A stretch of 64,000 nt of DNA, taken from assembly GCA_002812745.2 (NCBI GenBank), contig NCSJ02000041.1, forward strand, positions 62,001 to 126,000. The letters are read 5' to 3'. Both the position numbers and the translations under genes were made by a program. Position 1 is the stretch's first letter, and each line of letters begins with the position of its first letter. Below the pieces are notes generated by a model, which saw nothing but the letters and a program-made list of their open reading frames with translations, was not told the DNA's origin and ran no database searches. This document shows, one piece after another, positions 11,573-23,019 of the stretch. The stretch comes from Scytalidium lignicola. Lineage: Eukaryota > Ascomycota > Leotiomycetes.

Positions 11573-14500
11573 ATGTCGACCAGGTCGAACTTCCAGCAGG
11601 ATGCGAATCATAACCAGAATCGACAAGTATGATGAAACCCCAAAGTCTTTTCTTTCCAAGTCAATTACGTTCTTTACATTGTTTGTTGTTTTCTAATCCG
11701 TTCTGTTTTCTGGCTCTCTAGTTCTATTCTTCCCAAGCGGCTCTCGCCGGCGCCGGCAATCCCAGGCAGCAATACGGTCCCAGAGAGATGGGCCCGCCGC
11801 AGCTGGATTATCTACCGCGGCACATGGAAATCAGCCTGAGCAGCTCCAGGACACTTCCTCCCCCTCCTCCTCCTTCGGCCACCTCGTCGAGTGCATGGGA
11901 TTCGTCACTCTATTCCAATGCCTTTGGACCAGAGATACCTTCTTCGCCCTTCGAGGCATCACCAGGCATGATGTCCCGGATGTCCCAGATGTCTCAGATG
12001 TCCCAGGTGTCTATGGACCATCAAGTCCGAGGTCTAGATCAGAATCCCATCCAGCAATGGTATGCTGACAACGATGGTCCTTGGCACCCCATCAAGACTA
12101 TCATTGATCCGGCCCTGGAAGCACTGCCGCAAGATCGAGAGCATGTAGGTAACCTCCAGCCGTCCTTTGGCACGCGGTATCGACAGTCAAATGCATCGGA
12201 CTCGGGAGCATTTCCCTTCCGTCATGTGACCCAATCGGATTCGGGATATGGAACTGCCACCCGCCGCAGTATTGGAAATGCATCGGTCTATAGTGGTGAG
12301 ATGACTGAACATGAACCTGACTGCCAGAGTTTCATTGGAACTGTGCCTGGGGATCAGCAGCTGTATCAAGGACTCGGTGAAATATCGGCTACACGTGATA
12401 TCAAGCCGAATGCATTCCTCTACCAGTTTCCAACTGTAACCATTTCGGATGCGCCTGGTTTGGTATGTCCGACATGTCATAAACCCGTCAAGACAAAATC
12501 AGAATTGAAGTACGACCTTTTCTCTCTCTTCATCCTCATCATCATTATTATTATCATTTTATTTCAATCGTTTTCCTTCGTTTCTCTCCCCCCACATGAA
12601 GCAAAATAACTAACTACATAGCAGAAAACATAACCTGCGACATGGTAAACCCTTCAAGTGTAAATACCCAGGCTGCACCTGGCTTCAAGGATTTAGCACC
12701 ACTAATGACCTGGAGAGACACGTGAATAGCAAGCATCCAGTCAAGGCCACCAAAAGGTTCCGTTGCCATGTCCCAGGCTGTAAATCCAAGGACAGATCCT
12801 GGCCACGCTTGGACAATTTCAAGAGCCATATTAAACGGCTCCATCCTTCAGAGTGGATGTCCAATCTCTATCGTGAAGATCTCATTCGGCGGTAAGTAAA
12901 GAAGGCTGGAAGGAATAAAATGTTTGAGAAATGTTTTATCAGCAAGGGCTGACGTAACCACGTGACAGGGCGGAATTTATCTTTGATCCTCAAAGCGGTG
13001 ATTCCCTGGTAAAGGAAGATACCATTTCCTCAGGAGTCGTCAATCCTAAGGATACTAGTTCGCAGCCTGATTTTGGATACGATCAAAATGCTTCTTCAAA
13101 AGGTGAGGATCGTGACACCTGCTGGGCGGACACATATCCAGGGATCCTAGAAGATATGGAGAGCCCATCACTAGAAATGCGGCTCGCCAACACAGTCCAG
13201 CCGTTGGATCTCTTTTCGCTCCAAGCGGGCAACCCGGAGAGAAAACCAGCGTTGGAGAGTATTCTTTCAGGCCCAGTAGGCCAGAGAGATGGGTTAAGTG
13301 CTGATCCAAGTAAGGATTCTGTTGGAGATGGACCAAACCCCTCCCGCCCAGCTAAGGCAGCAAGGCAGAATAATGGTTCAGCCTCGGACGCCACATTGAC
13401 CAAAGGGGCATCAGCCACTCTAGCGTGCTCCAAAGAAGAGGACGCACAAAAGAATGGTTTCCCACTAGGTTCAGAACGGAAATATATCCTAGGCCTAGAT
13501 CACTCCTCCTCCATTGACGCGTGTAGAGCTGCCTCTGATCCCTCCGGAGACCAGCAGAACGACGAAGACCTCGGCCAGGGGGACTCCAAATCCAGTGAAG
13601 AAGCGCATCCATCAGCAGCTCACCTCTCGATGATCAAGCAGTTGGAGAAATTGGGGTATACTGTAAAGAAAGATTCCAGCCTCATTGCTGCTAAGCCTCA
13701 AAGTCCGGAACCTCAAAACCCTGGGTCCACACCAGGCAAGAAGAGCTTGAATCTAAAGATCTGTCCGACCTGCAAGAAATTTAAAGGCCGGCCTTCTGAA
13801 TTAAAGTATAGATATTCCCTCCTGTCATCTGATGCCTCTCCTCTCCTCTCCTCTTTAGGTCTGTTTTCACTAACTTGCCTTACTTCAGGAAACACATGAA
13901 GCGACACGAACGACCCTGGGGCTGCACCTTCCGGGATTGCACCCGAGAATTTGGCAGCAAAAACGACTGGAAGCGACATGAAAACTCGCAACACTTCCAG
14001 GTTGAGACATGGCGTTGTAACGAAGAGCGACCGGGAGGCGGAGACTGTGCAAAGGTTTGTTACCGCCGGAAGTCGTTCCAAGATCATCTGAAGACTGCAC
14101 ATCAAATCACCGACGAGGAGGAGATCACTTCTCGACTGGAGAAGTGCAGGATTGGACGGAATTGCCAGGCACGATTCTGGTGTGGATTCTGTCGAGAGCT
14201 GGTTGATTTGAAGAAGAGGGGTTTAGAAGCCTGGACGGAACGGTTTGATCATATTGATGACCACTTCATGGGCCGGAAGGGCTCTGAGGTGAAGAGTATT
14301 CAGGATTGGGTCAATGTTGATGGTGTTAAACCGAGAGGAGAAAGTCTTTACGCTCAAGATGAGAATGAGACCTTGGAGCGAGTTGATCCGATGGGAGAGG
14401 AAAAGGAAAGTATGACTCCAGCTGAAGGATCTTCTGCCCAGGCTACTATTCCAACGGATGAAGGACTTAATAAGAGAGATCGATCCACAGACTCCGAAGA

Positions 14501-14802
14501 CAATAGACCAATTAAGAGGAAAAGAAAAGGAGTTGATGTGTTGATCTACTGTGTAAGAAAATACCTTCCTTTGCTGTACCTGTCTTCTGCCATTTTTCTT
14601 TTATCTTTCCCCTTCATTTTTTTTTAAACATTTATAATATTCCCGTATCATGTACTAACTTTCCAGCCAGTGTCACTGTGGAGAAGGACCGAATAACCTC
14701 AAATTAAACAACAGTTGCACGTTCTGTAATAGCCATAACTTCTGTCGAGATTGTACAACTGAAGAATATGGCCCTCTGCCTAATGAGGACAATGAAGGGT
14801 GA
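11573..14802 (+). CDS. C2H2 zinc-finger protein with two finger clusters
   Basis: Putative nuclear DNA-binding regulator of 913 residues. Model: exons 11573-11626, 11722-12509, 12625-12891, 12969-13805, 13889-14552 and 14671-14802; phases agree at every junction and three introns fall inside finger motifs. The N-terminus is low complexity (Pro run, MSQ repeats). Fingers 1-3 (about residues 266-354) begin CPTCHKPVKTKSELKKH, CKYPGCTWLQGFS and CHVPGCKSKDRSWPRL; fingers 4-6 (about 634-710) begin CPTCKKFKGRPSELKKH, CTFRDCTREFGSKNDW and a Cys/His-rich third unit. The two clusters share the CPTC...SELKKH opening, which suggests internal duplication. A basic PIKRKRK stretch follows, and the last exon adds a Cys-rich tail (CHCGEG...CTFCNSHNFCRDC) that may bind another zinc. 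Targets are unknown. Confidence 0.85.
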
Positions 14803-15305
14803 TGACGATGACTTTTCCATTTTTTGCCATTTTATTACTGTGTTTGTTTTTCTTATATGCTGCATTATGCTGTTCCCTGTGATCGTTAAAACTTAGGCTC
14901 TTCGAGCCCTCTTTTTGTTTTTGTTTCTGGATACAGATGTAGATGTCCCACAACTAATGAAAGGGTTACGAGCTTTATAAATGATATGTAATTATGCATT
15001 TCTACGAACTTTTGGCGAAGGCGGTTGGACTCATGTACATTTTTATTATATAGCGGACTTTGATGACCACAGATAATTTCAGAAGCTAAAGATGATATTC
15101 GTAGTTTGAAATAATTCATAATTAGAGCCACATTTCCTAATCTAGCTGCAATACTTGATCCCGTAGAGTGGGACAGTCGGCCGCTCACGTAAAGGGTGCG
15201 GGGCGAAACAGTCCGTTCGAAAGCACAAGGGCAGCGCAAGCGAAGAATAAAGCGCGAAGTATACTGACTTCCTATGATATTATGAATTTAGGTCTCCCTG
15301 ACAGA
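14803..15305. other. Intergenic region, promoter of the DUF1932 dehydrogenase
   Basis: AT-rich sequence with no coding frame of note. Its last 150 bases are GC-richer and contain the CGG-N11-CCG site listed separately. Confidence 0.6.
15199..15215. promoter_or_regulatory. CGG-N11-CCG inverted repeat, cluster site 1
   Basis: CGG and CCG half-sites separated by exactly 11 bases, 91 bp upstream of the ATG of the DUF1932 dehydrogenase. Zn2Cys6 dimers of the Gal4 type bind this geometry. Identical spacing recurs in the other three promoter regions of the cluster. That the local regulator (27347-29754) binds it is inference. Confidence 0.55.
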
Positions 15306-16347
15306 ATGGCTACTATTGGGATTATCTCTATCGGTGAGATGGGTTTGGGCATTGGCCAATTGCTCAAGGCATATGGGTATAACGTCGTCACCAACGCCTC
15401 TGAGAGAAGGCATACCTCCCGAATAATGCATTTCATTATTAAATGACTGACCGCTACAATAGTGAATTAACAAAATCACGAGCTCAATCTGTTAAAATCG
15501 AGCTCCTCCTTAGCGACAAAGAACTTGTACAACGGTGTGATTATGTACTATCTATCGTCCCTCCTCGCGATGCTCTGAAGACCGCCGAGCGCATATTAAG
15601 TGCTGCGGGAGCACGTACCAGAGATACACCACTTTACTTCTTGGATCTCAATGCAGTATCTCCACGTACCGCGAGACAAACTGCTACTATTTTCCAATCG
15701 AACCCAGATATCAAATTTATTGACGGCGGTATCATTGGAGGGGTACCATATCCAAAACCAACCGAGCCAGGAAGCGGGGAGATAAATTGGCATTGTCCTA
15801 GTCTAATCATATCAGGCCCAGATCATATTCCTTCTCAGCGTCTTATTGAGGTTCTCAATGTTCATCATCTGAATGATAATATCGGCTCTGCGACAGGTCT
15901 AAAGATGTGTTTTGGTGTAACTACTAAAGGGTTTATCTCGTTAGCTATACAATCTTTCACCACGGCTCATAACCTTGGTGTTCTATCGGAGTTGAGAGAG
16001 TATCTTGGTAAATACAATCCACCGACCCTGGATCTGGCGGAAAAGGGCTTGGTAACAATGCCTCCTAAAGCCTATCGATGGGTACACGAGATGCTTGAGA
16101 TTGCAGAAACCATGGCAGATGACGGCGGATTTAGTCGAGATACGTAAGTGTATTGAGTACCTTTGAGTTTGCTTCACCCTAATGACTTTGTAGTTTCCAA
16201 GGTGTCAGCGATGTGTATAAACTTGTGGCTGATGATTCTGAACTTGGTAAGGAGAAGCCAGGGCATAGGGTTCGTGGGAAAACTGTGGAAGATGTCGTAG
16301 AGCTTTTAAGCCAAGGTATCGAGGCGAAAAAACTGAAGACGGAGTAG
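15306..16347 (+). CDS. NAD(P)-binding dehydrogenase, 6PGDH/beta-hydroxyacid type with DUF1932
   Basis: Probably oxidises or reduces a hydroxyacid with NAD(P). The N-terminal Rossmann fold opens IGIISIGEMGLGIGQLL; SIVPPRDA and FIDGGIIGGVP follow, and the C-terminal helical part (LKMCFGVTTKGFISLAIQS) matches the DUF1932 domain that ends these proteins. Model: exons 15306-15409, 15463-16143 and 16194-16347, 312 residues. The first intron appears to be GC-AG (5' GCATAC, 3' ACAATAG, CTGAC branch site): it removes a stop and joins the frames so the conserved R-S-E-x-T-x-x-R-A stretch is continuous. Without it the gene would look frameshifted. It is first in the cluster, 91 bp downstream of a CGG-N11-CCG site. 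The substrate is unknown. Confidence 0.85.
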
Positions 16348-17294
16348 GGATGCAATGCCACAATTCTTAATAGACCTTTCATGTATCCATCGAAGATTGT
16401 ACTTTTTGAAATTACTGTGCATAACCTCATTGAGTGCGTACTCCAAGTCGAAAAGACCGTCTAAGAGTTCCCATGCATTTCCACCGGTCCAAAATATGCA
16501 TTCCAACAGCCTATGTCTCCGTATACTGTTATAATACCCCAGAGAAGGAATAGAACATAAGTAGATTATACCTTCGTGAAGTTGAATAGATATATCGTCC
16601 TTTTGTTGTACAGTACACTCAATAACCCTCACTCAAAGTTCAGAGTATTATCTTCCAGATATTTTAGCACAATATGGTTAGGCTTTACTCTGACCTTTGG
16701 TGTAACTAGATATCTTGGTAGCAGTGTACACAGTATATTCTTGAGGTACTAGTACTGTTGTTTCGTGACTGACGAATAACATATTCTCTTTGATGTTAAA
16801 GCTATACTTGACCTTGTAAAGTTTAATTCGAATGAGTCTGCGACCATCGTTCTCTATGTGTTACTGTATTGAACCATGTATTTCTTAGTTGGTTAGAAGT
16901 ACCCTGTCAGTATGAATAAGGCAACTTAATTGCCGTCATAGCTTTGAGATTTGCTTGAGTCGAATTCCGCTTATATAGTAAGGAAGTCTTCGTACAGGAT
17001 CCAGATATCGAGGCCATACACTAGTAGTATAATTTAAAATAACGTTGGGGATAGATTAAGGCGATTCGGAAGAGCCATAATCTCGACGGGATAGCAGTAA
17101 TAACGAAGGGTCATCATAAATCAGTAGCCCGACTCAATAGGGGTATTATTTTGTTCTTATCTAGCTAGTCTAGCTAGCTAATTACCACTCATAATTCATA
17201 ATCCATAAATACAATATGATGTACCTATGAAAAGGATGATGGAAATACTAGTATAGGCTCAATATCTCAGCTTCAGATTCTCGCCGACCATCCA
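16348..17294. other. Intergenic region between convergent genes
   Basis: AT-rich sequence between the 3' ends of the dehydrogenase and the transporter. I see no gene, RNA or repeat in it. Confidence 0.6.
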
Positions 17295-18921
17295 TCAAAC
17301 CTTAGACTGATTCTCAAAATGAATTGCTTCAGCTGATTCCCCTTCCGATCCTTTCCCATTGTCAGTTTTAGCCCTATCTTCAAGCTCCTGTTGGATTATG
17401 TTTCGTGATAGGTGCGGAATCTCAGCATTAGGGTCTTCCATATCCCAATTCTTGTTCAAGCTCTTAGAAGGCATAATACCAAGAAAGATGATAAGGAATC
17501 CCAGAACCTAGACGAAGTCAGTTGAGTATTTCATTTCTTTGTATAATTTCTGACTTACAATTCCAACCAAGATCAATTGTGTACGAGCATAATCTGGAGT
17601 GCCATCTGGCAATGAGTACGTCTCGCCTAGCTTAGTTTCGATAGTTGGAGCAATCGCCGAAATTGCATTCCCGAGGTTATAAGCAACACCTCCGAAAGCA
17701 GCCCGCATGCCAGGATGGGGACATATCTCTTGCAAGATATTCCCAAGATTTCCTATTGCCCCGCCATAACCAAACTGCATAAAGAAGGCTCCGAGGGCAA
17801 GCATATTCCACGTCTTTGGCAGAGCGTACAGTGGCAAGAATGGCCCTGCGAATATTGCAAAGCAGAAGGAAACCCATTTTAAACTATATCTTGCGCCGAG
17901 ATAACCTCCAACAATGGCACCCGAGACTCCTCCAGACTGGAGAATGATTGTAACCCATGTCTGTTGTTTTACTGGGAGCTTTCTTTGAGTTACGAGGAAC
18001 GTAGGGTAGAGATCAAAAGTGCCATGACCCATGGTGTTGAAGCAAGCTGTTAGAAGGATCAGATATATCAGGATTCCATAATGATATCGCACGACGTATT
18101 TGAGCTTTTTGTAGAAAGACAAGTTGCCACCAACTGCAGCTGCATCGCTAATATGTGTTGTGGAGCCCGCATTATCCTCTACTGCAGCAGCGGTCACTGA
18201 GTAAGACGGTGTAAAGAGCCGGAGGATGAAAATGGGTACCGTGATACCTGCTGCCAGCCAAAATAAAGCCTGCCACTTGTACTTTGCTAAAGAGAGTCAG
18301 TTAGACAATGTGTCAGACCACAAATTAGGGGTATTGGCTCCACGAACACATAGCTAAGTGAAGACCTGAGGCAAGCATATATCCTGAAGCAAAACCTTGC
18401 TGTGTGAATCCACTGACAATGCCTCTTGCCTTTCTCGGGGTAGCCTCCAGCACAGTAGCCATTACAAGACCGTATATCCCACCATAAGCTATTCCTATAA
18501 TGGAGGTTAGTCAAACTTTGAATCTTGTGAGGAGTTATACTAATATACCAAAGGTAAACCGAACGCCGATGAGTGCGGGATAGGTGGTAACAAATCCACT
18601 TGCCAAAGTCAATACTCCCATACAGATGAGGTTAGTTATCATCGGGACTTTTCTACCATATTGGTCTGAGAGAGCCCCAAATATGACAGCACCTATAGAA
18701 CGAGAAAGCATAGCTGTAGTATTTGCTTCGGAGATCTTGCTCTGCTTAACATCGAGGTATGTTGCAATGTTACTGAGGGTAAATGGGAGACAGTAGAACT
18801 GCAAAGATCCAAGAGTCCATGCTGCCCAGCAGGTGAACCATACCAGGGCCTGGACAGGGCTCATTCGTAATGCCGTAGCAAAGTTGTAGAGCCCTTGGCT
18901 AAGATTGCTGCGTAACTTCAT
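17295..18921 (-). CDS. MFS carboxylate:H+ symporter, Jen1-like
   Basis: Plasma-membrane importer of mono- or di/tricarboxylates. Model (minus): 18549-18921, 18348-18494, 17559-18286 and 17295-17507; 486 residues with about 12 membrane segments. GALSDQYGRKVP is the MFS signature between helices 2 and 3. FNTMGHGTFDLYPTFL corresponds to the NxxSHxSQDxxxT motif of the Jen family, with Gly for the first Ser and Phe for the Gln; those positions touch substrate, so specificity may differ from lactate. The second intron uses a weak GTTCGT donor, chosen because it gives the continuous SKYKWQALFWL; the regulator gene of the same cluster uses the same donor. Divergent from the amidohydrolase and sharing its promoter region with one CGG-N11-CCG site. 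Confidence 0.88.
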
Positions 18922-19519
18922 TCTGGATATCTGGGCGATTGAAGAGTCTGTGGTAAGGTACCCGGCAACAGTACACCTCCGTTCTTATAACAGGATGATA
19001 TAGGGACCACTGATCAAGGATGTCTAGATGTTTAGAGAAAGATGATCACTTAATGAATCCTTGAGACGAAAATAAACCTTGCTCACAAGAAATACCAAGT
19101 TCCTGAGAAGAGCGTTATTGTAGTCTTCGAAGACGGACAACTATTGCCGCCCGTTTGACGGGGCGGCAACACCATATACTATGTCCATCACATCCCCTTG
19201 CGTATACCCCAATACTAGGATATCAGGGATGTTAATTAAACCATGTAACCACGTTGGATCTTACCCGGTGGAAATCTAATCCCCTTAGTCTATAGTTAGT
19301 CCTAGTATGCGGGCGGGGAACTTGCGCTGGACGGATTTGAACAATCCGTCAACCAGATTTATTTTATAACATAGAAAGGAATGACTGTTATTGTATCACA
19401 ACCTTGAGCATTCACTTCTTAACCGTCAGCCTACTGTACCATTTTACTGTACCATTTTACTAGCATTTACCTATAGCCCACTACCTTCCTCCCCCACATT
19501 TCATTATTCAGTAGCAATA
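18922..19519. promoter_or_regulatory. Divergent promoter region, transporter / amidohydrolase
   Basis: A 598-bp shared upstream region with no gene in it. It contains the palindromic CGG-N11-CCG site at 19330-19350 and a CGG-N13-CCG pair near 18963. The amidohydrolase leader carries a short direct repeat (TGTACCATTTTAC twice, near 19434-19460). Confidence 0.6.
19330..19350. promoter_or_regulatory. Palindromic CGG-N11-CCG operator, cluster site 2
   Basis: GACGGATT-TGAAC-AATCCGTC: eight-base perfect arms around five bases, with CGG (19332-19334) and CCG (19346-19348) spaced by 11. This is the most symmetrical of the four sites, about 170 bp from the amidohydrolase ATG and about 570 bp from the transporter ATG. 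Binding by the cluster regulator is inferred. Confidence 0.6.
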
Positions 19520-20484
19520 ATGGCACGTAATTCCCTCGTACCAGAAGGAGCATGGGACACTCACATTCATGTATTTGACCCAGAGAAGTGGCCATACCCA
19601 ACGCCAAGGTCATATACTCCGAAAACGGCTCAGATTTCAGAGTATCCAGTGTCTGTCACCGGATGCACAAGTATAGTTATAGTCCACGCCTCGGTGCAAG
19701 GCTCATCGCCTGCACCCTTGGTTGACACTCTGAATAAGCAGAAGTCTATGCCAGGGATCACTCTTCGCGGTCTGGCCACTATTGATGTCAATACTATCAC
19801 GGATGATGAGCTGGATGAGCTGCACAAGGCTGGAGTACGGGGAGCACGTCTTCATGAGATGGCGTGGGGTCACGGCCATCAACCTACTGGTGATTCAATT
19901 GCTGTGAAAGTCAAGAAGCTAGCCGACAGACTGGCCCGTCTAGGATGGGCTATTGGCATCTTCTGCGACGTGCATGCATGGGCTTCTATGGCCTCGATGA
20001 TTCGAAATGAACTTGATCCGAGAATTAAGCTCGTAGCTGATCATTTCGGGGGAACCTTCCCTAGCGAAGAGAACAGCGAGGATTTCAAGACATTTATCGA
20101 TCTGATTAAAGAAAAACGCATTTATGTAAAAGTTTCTGGGTTCGAGCGTTTGTACCATGGACATGCTAGTGGAATGAAGGCTATTGAACCAATTGTCAAG
20201 GCCGTTATTGTGGCTGGACCTGACAGAATCATATTCGGCACTGGTAAGCATTCCCTTCATGAATATTCAATAAATTTTCAGACAGCTTATGAGACATAGA
20301 CTGGCCACACACACAGCTTGGTGTCTCAAGGAAAGGTAAAACTCAAGAACAGAGGCATGCAGACATTGAGGGCTTCCGAGACGTGCCTGATGCGGGGCAT
20401 ATCAAGACGCTGCGAGAATGGATTACAGATGATAAGGTCTGGCAAGATCTATTTGTGAACAACCCTAAGAAGGTGTTTGAATGA
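19520..20484 (+). CDS. Amidohydrolase 2 family protein, LigI / 2-pyrone-4,6-dicarboxylate lactonase-like
   Basis: Likely a metal-assisted hydrolase opening a lactone or similar ring. Exons 19520-20243 and 20300-20484, intron of 56 nt; 302 residues, normal for the COG3618 group. It has the N-terminal metal-binding WDTHIHVFDP, VHASVQGSS where LigI-type enzymes have a VVQA-like strand, GVRGARLH, LVADHFGG, YVKVSGFERL, and the catalytic aspartate in GTDWPHT, rebuilt exactly at the splice junction (G|AC). LigI hydrolyses 2-pyrone-4,6-dicarboxylate in lignin-aromatic breakdown; relatives hydrolyse sugar lactones, so the substrate here is open. The neighbouring carboxylate importer suits an acidic substrate. 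The ATG at 19520 begins the conserved fold; the upstream in-frame ATG at 19391 encodes unlikely leader-like residues. Confidence 0.85.
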
Positions 20485-20697
20485 AATAGAAATGGATTGG
20501 TGTATGTAGATAGCGAACTATATAGTTAAGTAAATGGTCAAATTTAAAAAAGGATCTTCAAATAAATTTACCGTAGAGCGTTAAGATCCAAGTCTGGTAA
20601 TATCAACATAGCATCATAAATAAATGTTCTTAGATGAGTTTATTGCATTTTTACCTTGAACAATATAATGAGATATATACCCAATGCACTCAGATAT

Positions 20698-22302
20698 CTA
20701 CAGACGAGGTGATGGCCCTGCACCATGACTAGAATTTCTATCCTTCTCCACCATTGCCGCCGCTCTAATACCAGCTTTACGACCGAACACTGCTCCTGAG
20801 GTTAATCCACTTCCACCAGGATAGTTCTCATAGAACAACCCGCCAACCATCTCACCAGCACAGAATACACCAGGAATTACCTCTCCAGTAAGGTTTGAAA
20901 TGACTCCAGATGTCTTAGAATCAACAGCTAGTCCACCAAAAGTGAAAGTCACGCCGCATCCAACTTTGACCGCCATATAAGGTCCTTGGTCAACTGGTAA
21001 TGCCCAGTTGGACTTGGGCACTTTGAGAGATTTCTTAGAGGATTGAGTCGAAAGTCTATCCTTGATGGCAGGATCCCATTTCAAGTCGGAATTTTCTTTC
21101 TGGTAGTTGTAGACAGCTTGATTATAGTCTTTGACCGTCTCAACCATCGTTGCTGGGTTGAGCAGGCCCTTCTCCGTACACTTTTGCGCCAGCTCTTCAA
21201 TCGAATTGGCATGGATCTTTTCGACAATTTCGTCTCTATATTCTTCCTCCCGTAGCCATGGGATACCTTTCGAATCCCATATTTGAAACGCAACGCCTTG
21301 TGGTTGTGCGAGAATTGCTCTTCCGAATTTGGCATATGTATAGTTGCGGATGTCTGAACCCTCGTCGAAGAATCTCTCTCCTTGGTTATTGATGGTAATA
21401 CCAAGCGGATAACCAGATTTGGTGAATTCGTTCGAGATCACTCGGTCACCACTATTGGCGGGTGAATTGGCATCCCAGGCCACCGAGTGACAACCTGACC
21501 ATTGACCTGCTTGTTTTGCCGCTATATCCCTGATGGCCATCTCTAAGCATTCCCCGGTGTTATACGGAGTTCCTCGGACATGAGCAAGATCCCATCCAGG
21601 GCCAAGATACTGCGCTCGCATACGAGGGTTTGCCTCGAATCCTCCAGCGGCGAGAATAATTGCTTTCGCATGGATCATTATCTTATTGCCAGCTCTGTCG
21701 GCCAGTAATGATTTAAAGGTACCAGTCTGCTCATCTAAGATAAGCTTTTCAGCTGCAGTCTGGTAGAAAATGGTAACACCATGTCTCCTGGCCGCATTCT
21801 TATGGTCTTCAATCAGGCCGCGACCACCATCCTCAGTTTTCAAAGTGAGACCTCCCCAGAACTTGAACCTTCCATCTACTTTATATGCTTGACGATTGAA
21901 TGACAACTGAAACCGAACACCATTCCTAGCCAGCCACTTCACCGTATTATTAGATTCCTCTACTAGTGTTCTCCCAAGCTCACGATGATACCGCCCATGA
22001 GTAACCCTGTCCATGTCTGAGAGAAAGTCTTCTCGAGTGTATGGCGCTAGGTCGATGAGTTGTGCAGTTGCTGCGTCTACATTATTGACGAGAGGCAACA
22101 GGTCCTGGAGTCCGGAGTGAACAGTTCGCATTGCACCAGCAGTAAAGAAGCTATTGCCTCCTGCCCATTCTTCTGGACTCTTCTCAACGAGGAGAACTCG
22201 TCTAGCTCCTGATTGTGCAGCAGAGACAGCTGCAGAGAAGCCGGCATTTCCACTCCCAACTACAACGACGTCACACTCGATTGTAGAGGCTGGTGAAGTC
22301 AT
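20698..22302 (-). CDS. FAD-dependent dehydrogenase, fumarate reductase/TcuA-like
   Basis: A single-exon flavoprotein of 534 residues. The N-terminal VVVGSGNAGFSAAVSAAQSG is the GxGxxG FAD-binding fold, followed by AGGNSFFTAGAMR. GGLTLKTEDGGRGLIEDH, AIILAAGGFEANP and GTPYNTGECLEMAI are typical of the FAD_binding_2 group, and the C-terminus has YENYPGGSGLTSGAVFGR, which closes the FAD site. The overall pattern is closest to tricarballylate dehydrogenase (TcuA), which oxidises tricarballylate to cis-aconitate; fumarate reductases and 3-ketosteroid dehydrogenases share the fold. With a carboxylate importer next door, oxidation of a di- or tricarboxylate is the favoured inference. Its upstream region has CGG-N11-CCG site 3. 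It is convergent with the amidohydrolase, 3' ends 213 bp apart. Confidence 0.88.
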   Translation of the reverse strand: MTSPASTIECDVVVVGSGNAGFSAAVSAAQSGARRVLLVEKSPEEWAGGNSFFTAGAMRTVHSGLQDLLPLVNNVDAATAQLIDLAPYTREDFLSDMDRVTHGRYHRELGRTLVEESNNTVKWLARNGVRFQLSFNRQAYKVDGRFKFWGGLTLKTEDGGRGLIEDHKNAARRHGVTIFYQTAAEKLILDEQTGTFKSLLADRAGNKIMIHAKAIILAAGGFEANPRMRAQYLGPGWDLAHVRGTPYNTGECLEMAIRDIAAKQAGQWSGCHSVAWDANSPANSGDRVISNEFTKSGYPLGITINNQGERFFDEGSDIRNYTYAKFGRAILAQPQGVAFQIWDSKGIPWLREEEYRDEIVEKIHANSIEELAQKCTEKGLLNPATMVETVKDYNQAVYNYQKENSDLKWDPAIKDRLSTQSSKKSLKVPKSNWALPVDQGPYMAVKVGCGVTFTFGGLAVDSKTSGVISNLTGEVIPGVFCAGEMVGGLFYENYPGGSGLTSGAVFGRKAGIRAAAMVEKDRNSSHGAGPSPRL

Positions 22303-23019
22303 TTTTCAATCAATTGGTGGTAACAGTGGGATTATCGCATTTACAGAGAAGAGAAGATGCAAAGAAAAATAACGGAGTATGAAAAGGAAATTATCAAGCA
22401 TATATCTATTCAGAAATGTGAAGGCATAGAGCTCTAAGGGTTTAGTCTGCCAAGATAAACATGATCTGACTATCGAGCTGTAGCTGTTGCTCTAACGGAC
22501 ACTCACTCTCCGTTGCCGGGAGGTCTTACATGTACACGTGTACCGATTGCCGCTATTCACCCACTTGTCTAAAACACCACATGGAACTTTTATTTTTCTT
22601 ACAGAAGTTATTCCCACCAATCATAGTAAGTATCATATAACTAATTATTAAAAACCTAACTAATTATACAACAATTAAGTAATAAAATTTATATTTTTTC
22701 CAGGCAGTCTCTGTTAGCAAAGCAAGCCTAGTATTGAGTGTCGTTGCAGTTGTTAGAATGTATGAGGGATACCAAAATGATGGTAAAGTAGTGAAATTGA
22801 TAGTAGTTGCACTAATACTAATTCCTAAAAAGAGACAGCTACGTTTCCTGCTAGACACCCTTTCTTCTGCAGACATGTACGCAATACCTCGTGATCTCGA
22901 GTTGTATCTAGAGCAAACTACTATCCTTTCATCATGTACAGCCAGTATCATATATCAATCATATGCAATGTTCGCGGTTCAAAAACAACTTATAGCAAAT
23001 AGATTATCTTGGAACGTCC
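22303..23019. other. Upstream region of the FAD dehydrogenase, AT-rich
   Basis: Holds CGG-N11-CCG site 3 and a perfect 12-bp palindrome GTACACGTGTAC near 22532. Frames running from 22664 and 22734 on the two strands overlap each other and the DUF7730-like pseudogene, so I treat them as chance frames. Confidence 0.5.
22496..22512. promoter_or_regulatory. CGG-N11-CCG inverted repeat, cluster site 3
   Basis: AACGG and CCGTT arms with 11 bases between CGG and CCG, 194 bp upstream of the FAD dehydrogenase ATG. Same geometry as the other cluster sites. Confidence 0.55.

Noticed and set aside
18963..18981. CGG-N13-CCG in the transporter promoter as a fifth site
   Set aside because: Spacing differs by two bases from the four consistent sites, and Zn2Cys6 dimers are strict about spacing; a similar N13 pair also lies outside the cluster near 9891.
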